Of a DNA stretch of 64,000 bases, positions 57,362-64,000 are shown in pieces. The translations under genes were made by a program, and so were the position numbers. Origin of the DNA: Symsagittifera roscoffensis (Eukaryota; Xenacoelomorpha; Acoela; Convolutidae); NCBI RefSeq assembly GCF_963678635.1, contig NC_087065.1:5233209-5297208 (forward strand). The letters are read 5' to 3'. The stretch's first letter is position 1; every line of letters begins with the position of its first letter. The notes below the pieces were generated by a model. It made no database searches and was not told where the DNA came from. It saw only the letters and a list, made by a program, of their open reading frames with translations.

Positions 57362-58558
57362 CATCACAAAATAGAGTCCCTCTGAAATAGGTAAGATGAA
57401 GTCTTGTTTCGCGTCGTCTCTGCTTGCTTCCATGATTCCATATATCGGTATGCTTGATGTGTAGCTCAGCCGGATGTAAAGGTTGGGAAGAAAATGCGGA
57501 AGAGTTTTATCTCTACTGGGTCCGTCAGTGGTGTTTGTTGGGGCATTAGGGAACGAACAACACATCCCAATTGCGATCGGAATTGCCGGTTTGACCTGTT
57601 TCGTTAGACTAAACTTTGTTCGCACTCATGCTTACATTTGCCTGATAACCAATTGCAATCGTTGCATGGGTGGTTTGAATGATAGTGTGAGCATGCGTTT
57701 TTCATATCTAGTTTTGAGAACCCTTTGATTTTGATCTGTTTACTTCTTTTATACACTTCTTGTTATCGTCAGAACGATCGTTAGGGTTATTGAACATTCT
57801 CTTGGTCTCCATGAATTCTCTTTTGCATCCTTCTTGAAACAATTTTGCTGATAAAAAACTGTTAGTGTCCTGAAATTTTTCAAAATTTTCCGGTGTTTCA
57901 CTAAAATTGTTGTTTATTCTAGGCACGGGTTTTGATCCAGTGTTCTTTTCAATATTTCTTCTAGTTATCTGGGTTTGCTAAGCTCAACGTGAAGACGCCT
58001 TTTAGACATTTGTCTTCTTTTGTGCCTAGATTACAGACTTCTGTCAGATGCAACGGCACAGCGTGAAGCAATTCGTACAACTGATTACCAGCCTATTTTT
58101 AGATGGTTAAAAAAAACGTCAAAAGCCATATTGCAATGTGATTTGAATGTATCTTTCATCATGAAAGTGTTTGGACTGAGTTTTTGTGTTCCGTCATGTT
58201 CACATTTGAGTTTTTGTGCAGGAGTCTGGTTTTGGCTTTCCGCTCCAGCAATAACAAATTGTGGAATTGTAGTTGTCTACCGATGGTGTTTCACGGAAAA
58301 TTTCCGTTAGCTACGTCATTAGCATTCATTAGGGGAGGGGAACTTCTGGAGGGGAAATTCTGGAGGGGACGTTTTTTGTAAGCATGCGTTTCGAGCTTTC
58401 TAATTGTCTGGTTAGCCGGGTTTGCATGCTCTGGCTCCTCCCAGCTGTTTTTGTTAGTCTTGGACCCTCCTCCCGTTTTTCCCTCCGACGGCGGAGAAGA
58501 AGATATACGTGAATAAGGTTTTACCCACGTTATTTTGTAAACGGGGTGAGTTGTGTAT
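57362..58558 (-). other. 1.2 kb segment between divergent family A ends, coding-like on minus
   Basis: Minus-strand frames look somewhat protein-like. A Ser/Asn/Lys-rich stretch lies near 58300-58500 (GGGSKTNKNSWEEPEHANPA). A Cys/His-rich word is CSHYHSNHPCNDCNWLSGKC near 57640-57710. A 72-codon frame is at 57708-57926. None is intact and I recognise no domain; a decayed gag-like zinc region is one possibility. The frame 57308-57625 (minus) runs into the family A end. Confidence 0.25.
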
Positions 58559-58690
58559 GTACATTACGAGGCCAAACTGTGCACTGGATAGGCGCTTAAT
58601 TTTGTTTCTGTATGTTCCTGGATTCGTGAGTCAAGTCTTTAAACATGTTAAAACTTTGTCGGAAAAACAAAGAAGAACTAATGCAGGGGC
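58559..58690 (+). repeat. Family A terminus
   Basis: Starts ACATTACGAGGCC and runs AAACTGTGCACTGGATAGGC, then CAAGTCTTTAAACATGTTAA. It is the mirror partner of 57240-57361. A run of 10 G follows at 58737-58746. Confidence 0.6.
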
Positions 58691-58922
58691 GTCGATTTAG
58701 AACAAGGATGTCGCTTTTTGGGTAAAATGTGTGTGTGGGGGGGGGGTTGGTTAGGTGTACTTAAGGAGAAACGGGTTCGTTCGGGTTCTAGTTTTTCAAC
58801 ACACTGCAAAGTATTGTAAGCATTTCACATCTGCAGAAAAAAAATAACTTTCCAGACTTTTTCGATGAATTTATAAAAAAAAATTGATTATGTCGAACAT
58901 ATGTATAGAATATCATCGACTC

Positions 58923-59138
58923 CAGGGGCGGACTCAGGATTTTCTAGAGGGGGGTCGAATTTTCAAACAGTTTTCGAAAAATTGGTCAACCTTTTCAGAA
59001 AAATTTTCAGGTCGACCATATTGATTTTCTGAGCCCTCCCAAATCGCTAAAAAGACCTTGTTTTTACCAATTTTTCTAGGCCGCAAAATTTGAAAAGAAA
59101 AACTGGCCAAAAAATTCTTTTTAGACACTTTTTGGCAA
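58923..59138 (-). mobile_element. Family B element, copy B8 (truncated)
   Basis: Starts with the well kept terminus CAGGGGCGGACTCAGGATTT, then TCTAGAGGGGGGTCGA, AGGTCGACCATATTGATTTT, CTGAGCCCTCCC and AAAGACCTTG. It ends before the GGCGCC core. Confidence 0.65.
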
Positions 59139-59317
59139 TCTACATCCGCTGGAGAATCTGGTTCGTGGTTTCATATCTTTCAAACTGTTGTCATGTGGTT
59201 TTGAGCTTACTACTGAGCTTCCCCACTCCCCCTTTCCAACCCCCCCTCGACGCGAGAATGACGGGGTGTTGCTCAATTGATGCTTTTTTAACGTTAAAAA
59301 AAGTGTTTTTGAACTAC

Positions 59318-59830
59318 AACAAGACTGCTCGTATATCAGAGCAAAGCATTGAATGTTTCGACTGTCCCTTAATTCATATCGAATAGTTTTTGGGAGAGGA
59401 AAATATTGAAAACATATACATTTTGGACTGTATCAAAGTGTAAAGTTTTGAGTCGTAAGAAATTAAAACGACCAATTAGTTAGCCTCAATTCAAGTTGGA
59501 ACAATTTTGTTGTGCGGGATGAATCTCCAAGCATAAATTATTCGCGTAACGCTCTCAGCATCATGAATAAACTCTTCAAAACGCTCATAATTTAGTCCAG
59601 AATGGGGAAATTTTGGCAATTTTGAAACCCCCTAGAACTTTACAAAAAAATCGGAAATGAAATATCTTTTTACATTTGAAATCAAAAGTCGATACCTTGA
59701 ATGGGGTATAAAAAATGTTTCTTAAAAATTATTATTTCGATCGGTGAAAATTGACTGAAAAAAAACCACACCGAGCATAAATATTCCGTTTTCTTCAAAA
59801 GTCGGAACAATAAACTCTTGTGCTTGGGTT
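59318..59830 (+). repeat. Dispersed repeat family DE, copy 5
   Basis: CAAGACTGCTCGTATATCAG at the start, CCTCAATTCAAGTTGGAACA near 59485, and CCACACCGAGCATAAATATT followed by AAGTCGGAACAATAAACTC at the end. This is the same order and similar spacing as copy 1. Confidence 0.5.
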
Positions 59831-61242
59831 GGTCATGAACATCGATCATATCAGTTAATTTGAAACTCTAGTGTGGGATATTTGATTTGAATCTTTTGTA
59901 TATGTCATCCAGTTTTGGCCTTATATTCGTTCGGTTTAAAGCCGTTTATCTGGTTCCAATTTCTGCTCAAACTATCATAAATGAGGCTAGGAAATTAGAC
60001 GATAATCAAACATAACGTGACCAACAAAAACGAAATGAGACGTTAACTTGTTTTTGTAAAACTGGCATTTTAGACGGAAAGCAAAGGGCTAACAAAACTT
60101 ATTGCTTAAAACAAGTTTTCATAATTACGAAAAAAAAATTTGATTCCATTGCACTTTCAAATATTCATCACAGTTGATCTATAAAACGTTAAGCTCAATA
60201 TAATAAAATATTTTTGAAATGCATTGATTATACAGTTGCGGCATGTGAAATTTACAAAATGCGAAAATTGCGGCACGTGAAAAGTTGATTTGCATTTAAG
60301 AAAACTCAAACGAAAGTTCATTGTAGTCAGTAAACATGTTTCAGACACGAAAAAACAATTACGTCTTTTTTCCCATAGTTGTAACTTTGCATCGACTTCT
60401 AAATTCGTTTTTGTTGGTCACGTCTATTTTGTTTTTCGTTTAGTTTCCTAGGACCCCTATTAAAAGCCTCAACTTGCTACAACTGCATCATCTTGCAGTT
60501 ACGCGTTTGACGCGCTGCTAGTCTGGTGCAATTTAAACAAAAGCACTAGATAAAAGAAATACTAATGCAGCAATATTGGGACAGAAAAAAATAATCTGAA
60601 ATAATATTTTTGCTGATTTAAACTTTTACTTTTGTCTAAATAAAGGATAACTTCATCACAATAATTACTGCCAGTTGAAAAGAGGACTGTGAAAGCAGGT
60701 AGATCAAGAACAAATTAATTTGATACAGAAAAATTTGAAAAGAAATGTTTAATGATTTGGTTTGATAGTTAGAACCACTTGAAGTTTTTCTGATTTTTAC
60801 TACTTTGCCTTTGATCAAAAAACTGTTAAAAATTTGCTAAGGAATTTGATTTTCACCTTAGTTTTTGGTAAAATTTAGTCGCATTTTAAAATTTTGAGAT
60901 GCGTTCAATGTTTTTTTACTATAGTAATCGTTTGTTTAATTTACGGTTTTTAAATTAAATTGGATAGGGTATAAATGATTTTTTTTTGTATGAGATTGAG
61001 ACAAGGCTGAATTAAATTGTTCCTCAATACACAATTAATGCAGTCAGGTTAGCATTTAGGGACTACTGAGAAAATAATTTTGCTCAAATCAAGACAGTTT
61101 TTCATGAAAGACGAGCTTAAGCCCATAGCAACTTGCGTTTTTTTTCTGGTGATCACAAGCATTTATATTTTTTAAAACTTTTTACATGCGTTTATGCGTC
61201 ATTTTTCTCTCCTTGGTAAAGTTGTTTTATCCTCACGAAACG
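59831..61242. other. Intergenic, nothing recognised
   Basis: AT-rich. Small minus frames (60157-60348, 60636-60818) have no motif. Confidence 0.5.
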
Positions 61243-61322
61243 AGTATCATTGTGGGCCTCGAACATTCAACCTTTTGACTGAGAGTTGGCGACTTTCCCA
61301 CTTAAGCACTGCTCCCCGATAG
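61243..61322 (-). other. tRNA-like relic or SINE head
   Basis: On the minus strand an A-box-like AGTGCTTAAGTGGG and a B-box-like GTTCGAGGC lie about 45 bases apart, with CTCTCAGTCAAAAGG between. The cloverleaf is poor: the T stem does not pair and the acceptor stem keeps only about four pairs. It is not a working tRNA, more likely a pseudogene or the head of a tRNA-derived SINE. Confidence 0.35.
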
Positions 61323-61507
61323 TGATTTTGTAGAATCAGTTGATGTTTTTGAAACTTTTCAATAATTTTTTAATTTGCATCATAATGACTATTTGATTTC
61401 TGAATACACTAATGCTGAGTGGTTGATTGCCCACATATTCTCGGAAAATAAGTATCTCTTCGTTATATTGTACCTACTTTCAAACCAGGGCAAAACCCCA
61501 TAACTAA

Positions 61508-61712
61508 TCATTATGAGGACAAACTGTGCACTGAGTAGGCACACAATTTGGTGTATGTATGTTACTTGAATCCAAAGTCATGTTGCAATTTGTTAAAATG
61601 ATCAAAGAAATTGAAAGAACAAAAAAGAATAACGAGAGAGTCCTTGTTGCGGAATCCGCTTACATTTTACAAAATACACAGTTTGGCCTCGTGATGATAG
61701 GAGTTTTTTTTT
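61508..61712 (+). mobile_element. Complete short family A element with inverted termini
   Basis: The left end ATGAGGACAAACTGTGCACT and right end ATACACAGTTTGGCCTCGTG are inverted copies (GAGG-CAAACTGTG core). It is about 200 bases long, non-coding, with one GTTGCGGAATCCGC motif before the right end. It is the only place in the window where both termini of family A are seen together, so it defines the ends of the family. The frame 61559-61771 is repeat-derived. Confidence 0.6.
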
Positions 61713-62680
61713 ATCGCAGAAGAAGCTTTACGCCGACTGACCACCATAAAGCGCAAATGCTACTCATATAATTTCATAAATTAGGTATATGAAAAAAAAA
61801 CTCGATCAAATTTCATTAGCTCGCTTAAATGGTGCCTTTTTTTGGCATCAACTTCGGTGTATCGTCATAAATAATTAAATTGCCAAAAAATGCTGGTCAC
61901 ACAATTTCTAGATATGTTTCAAATTTGTCCAAAAAATTCTTTCAATCGCAAAAGGAATTGTGTACTCAAACTAGCCTTTTCCAAAGTTTCATTATTTGCG
62001 TGTGGATAGGATATTCCTGGACACCAAAAAGATAGGTTTTTTTTCGGTTTTGCTGGGCAACTCTTTTCAAAAACTCTCAAAATATTCAACTTTTTTATTT
62101 ATTAATGTTTGATCTGATCAATACCTGTAATATGAAAATTTATGAAATTACCTGAATATCTGATTAATGAAAATAATTGAATTTAAAACTTTTGCCAAAT
62201 TTCGAAAAACTGATACTCTCTTTATTTGGTTTGCGTAGTTTCCTATGCAATGTAAATGCAAGACTATTCAACCTTTGGTGATTCTTCTTTTGAATAAGCC
62301 AAATTCTTTTTTACTTGAGTTTGGTTGTTAATACAACCTTACAAATTTGAGAAGTTAAATTAAAAAACAATATTATATGTTTTCGGAAAAATTCTATTCG
62401 TACAATTTCCATATATGAAAAATCACCAATCATGAAAATTGCATACAACTTTTTGTACTTTCTGTACTTTCCGGAATTGCATGAAAAAAAACCGGCGTTT
62501 TTCCGACGGAGTTTCTTGGATAAAAATCTATATAATCGTTTCTAGCCAACCCGGGTATACATTTCCATAGGGTAAAATCATACTGGCTTTCCCATTTCTG
62601 CTACTCAATTATTTATACTGTTAGAATCAGAATCTAAGATGACTCATTGAGGTAACAAATTTTCAACAAAAACCTAACCA
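61713..62680. other. Intergenic, nothing recognised
   Basis: AT-rich with no repeats matched and no long frames. Confidence 0.5.
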
Positions 62681-62682
62681 AA

Positions 62683-62910
62683 ATGTTGCTCACAGGTTTT
62701 AGTACTGCGACATTTCAAACAGATGAATATTGCCCGAAAAATATTAAAATTCATCAACCTGAGTCGTTTCGAATCAATTTACAAAGCATTTTTGTGAATT
62801 TTATCAGTGCAGTTCGAATTACGACTGGAAAATTTTCACCACACAATTTTCATGCTTGTGCAACGTGTCCTGCGATGTCTGGCTGTGGGTGCAAAAAAAA
62901 TCAATTCTGA
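62683..62910 (+). CDS. Candidate small protein, 75 codons, unidentified
   Basis: An ATG in a reasonable context (ACCAAAATGTTG) opens 75 codons ending TGA. The N-terminal part is MLLTGFSTATFQTDEYCPKN, without a clear signal peptide. The C-terminal part is Cys-rich, ACATCPAMSGCGCKKNQF. Codon composition is a little less AT-rich than the flanks. No family is recognised and no clear splice sites flank it. It may be a small gene, an exon or chance. Confidence 0.2.
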   Translation: MLLTGFSTATFQTDEYCPKNIKIHQPESFRINLQSIFVNFISAVRITTGKFSPHNFHACATCPAMSGCGCKKNQF

Positions 62911-63587
62911 ACACAAAAAAAATCTTCGCTCACTGTGATCGGAAGAAAAACTATTTTCATCTTGGAAACAATATCTATAGTTTAGCCTAATTTTTTAAGG
63001 GAACCGGCCTAATAGCACGCGTGCTGCGTAGCATGCGGCTACCAGTGCAATTAGAATGAAGTTTGTTTGGTCATATTTGCAACTAAAACTCAAGGTGATG
63101 CGTACCGCTCAAACTGTTTCAATTGCGCTATGTAAGAATCACGATGCAAGTCGCTACTCCCCCGTTTTTAACAGTCGCTATTTTGATATTAGTTACTAAT
63201 TCATAAAATCATGTTTTGATTTTTTGCCAAAACGGAGAGATCTGATATATTTTCGACTTATTTTTTGCAATTTCAGGGTATGTCGGACAACTTTTCTGCC
63301 ACCGACTGGACAGAAAATTTTTCGGAGTTAAAGTTATAAATCAGAATTTGGAATTCAATATAAATAAGAACAATATAAAATCCGATATAAGTAAAATTGT
63401 TATACATAAAAGTTTGCACCAATTTTAGAAAATTGCAAGGTTGTTTTTTGTTTTTGCGCCTAGTTTTTCCAAATGACCATAAATCGAGTTATACAGTCAA
63501 TGGCTAGCGATCTCAAATAAATGACTTTTTTATTAATTGTATTTGTAAAACCAAACTTTTTCGAACATTTGAGCAATTGTTTGGTTT
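62911..63587. other. Intergenic with a splice-acceptor-like site
   Basis: TTTTTTGCAATTTCAG ends near 63276 and is followed by GGTATGTCGGACAACTTTTC, which could begin a short exon (MSDNFSATDWTENFSELKL then stop) or be chance. The palindrome AGCACGCGTGCT lies near 63016-63027. Confidence 0.25.
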
Positions 63588-63845
63588 TAAAAAAATTCCG
63601 TAATCGATTATGTTAACTTTGTTCAACTTTGCAACTTTCTCAATTTTGCAAGCTTTTTTGAACTCTATTCAAAGTTTCAATCGAGTGAGCAATCAGCTTT
63701 TTCTTCTATTAACGGTTGTCTTTCTGAATCGGCTGAAGATGATGACGCGGCTGCAACTAACCTCTTTGCCCCAAATGCTATTTTGTGAATGGCTTCCGCC
63801 CCCACACTCACAAAGATGGACACTCCCCCAAGAACAGAAGCCCAG
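63588..63845 (+). other. Exon-like stretch, unidentified
   Basis: From about 63591 one frame is open for about 65 codons. It includes the acidic, low-AT segment SINGCLSESAEDDDAAATNL, interrupted by one TGA near 63787. It resumes with MASAPTLTKMDTPPRTEAQL, ends TAA, and overlaps a donor-like AAGGTAACA near 63860. G+C is well above the surroundings and the residues look protein-like. It may be the edge of a host gene lying beyond the window or a decayed transposon. The alternative frame 63610-63849 is less convincing. Confidence 0.25.
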
Positions 63846-64000
63846 TTGAATGGCTCCTAAGGTAACAGAACGAAAATTGTTGTCCGACCAAAATTTTCTC
63901 GGAGGTGTCTTTTTAATTATATAATGAAAACGTAAAATTCTTTTTAAATTGGTATTTTAGTTGATAAAAATGTATCAAATGTGAAAATGAGGTTCAAGTT

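Overview
This is a gene-poor, AT-rich stretch (about one third G+C by eye) of an animal nuclear genome. It is dominated by repeats and broken transposable elements. Metazoan BEL/Pao and Ty3/gypsy retrotransposons, hAT-like short inverted-repeat elements, splice-like signals, a 200-base scaffold gap and long poly-G tracts point to an invertebrate draft assembly. A nematode fits best, but no host gene settles the taxon. I found no intact host protein gene, no CRISPR array, no rRNA and no functional tRNA.

Layout. 1-400: cluster of near-palindromic GCGGATTCCGC motifs ending in a dispersed-repeat terminus (family A). 400-2460: nothing coding, with one dispersed-repeat copy (family DE). 2460-12000: a roughly 9 kb compound satellite built on GCCGGTGAAACTC-type units. 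It is organised into higher-order blocks, and three of these carry the same non-satellite module with an open frame encoding a hydrophobic segment. 12-27 kb: intergenic DNA with six copies of a short hAT-like family (B), an element with inverted CAGTCCCATACA repeats, a C-rich island, a 78-bp-arm foldback with a poly-G loop, and several low-copy direct repeats.

27.7-35.15 kb: a decayed BEL/Pao array. It runs integrase end, LTR-like repeat, nearly full gag-pol, LTR-like repeat, another integrase-end piece, then the assembly gap, which starts where the next LTR-like repeat would begin. 35.35-36.4 kb: on the minus strand, a decayed gypsy gag related to the element at 46 kb. 38.5-41.6 kb: dispersed repeats. 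43.1-43.9 kb: minus-strand non-LTR (LINE) reverse-transcriptase relic.

46,221-53,209: a complete gypsy insertion with two LTRs (275 and 271 bp), a 5-bp target-site duplication, a tRNA-Ser-type primer site, a polypurine tract and decayed gag, protease, RT, RNase H and integrase. The Pol C-terminal tail carries a PIAS-like SUMO-interacting motif, the most interesting single observation here. 53.2-64 kb: intergenic DNA with further family A, B and DE copies, a tRNA-like relic at 61.3 kb, and weak exon-like stretches at 62.7 and 63.6 kb.

The coding relics belong to transposons and none works with another as a host pathway. Most short open frames outside them are expected by chance in AT-rich DNA.
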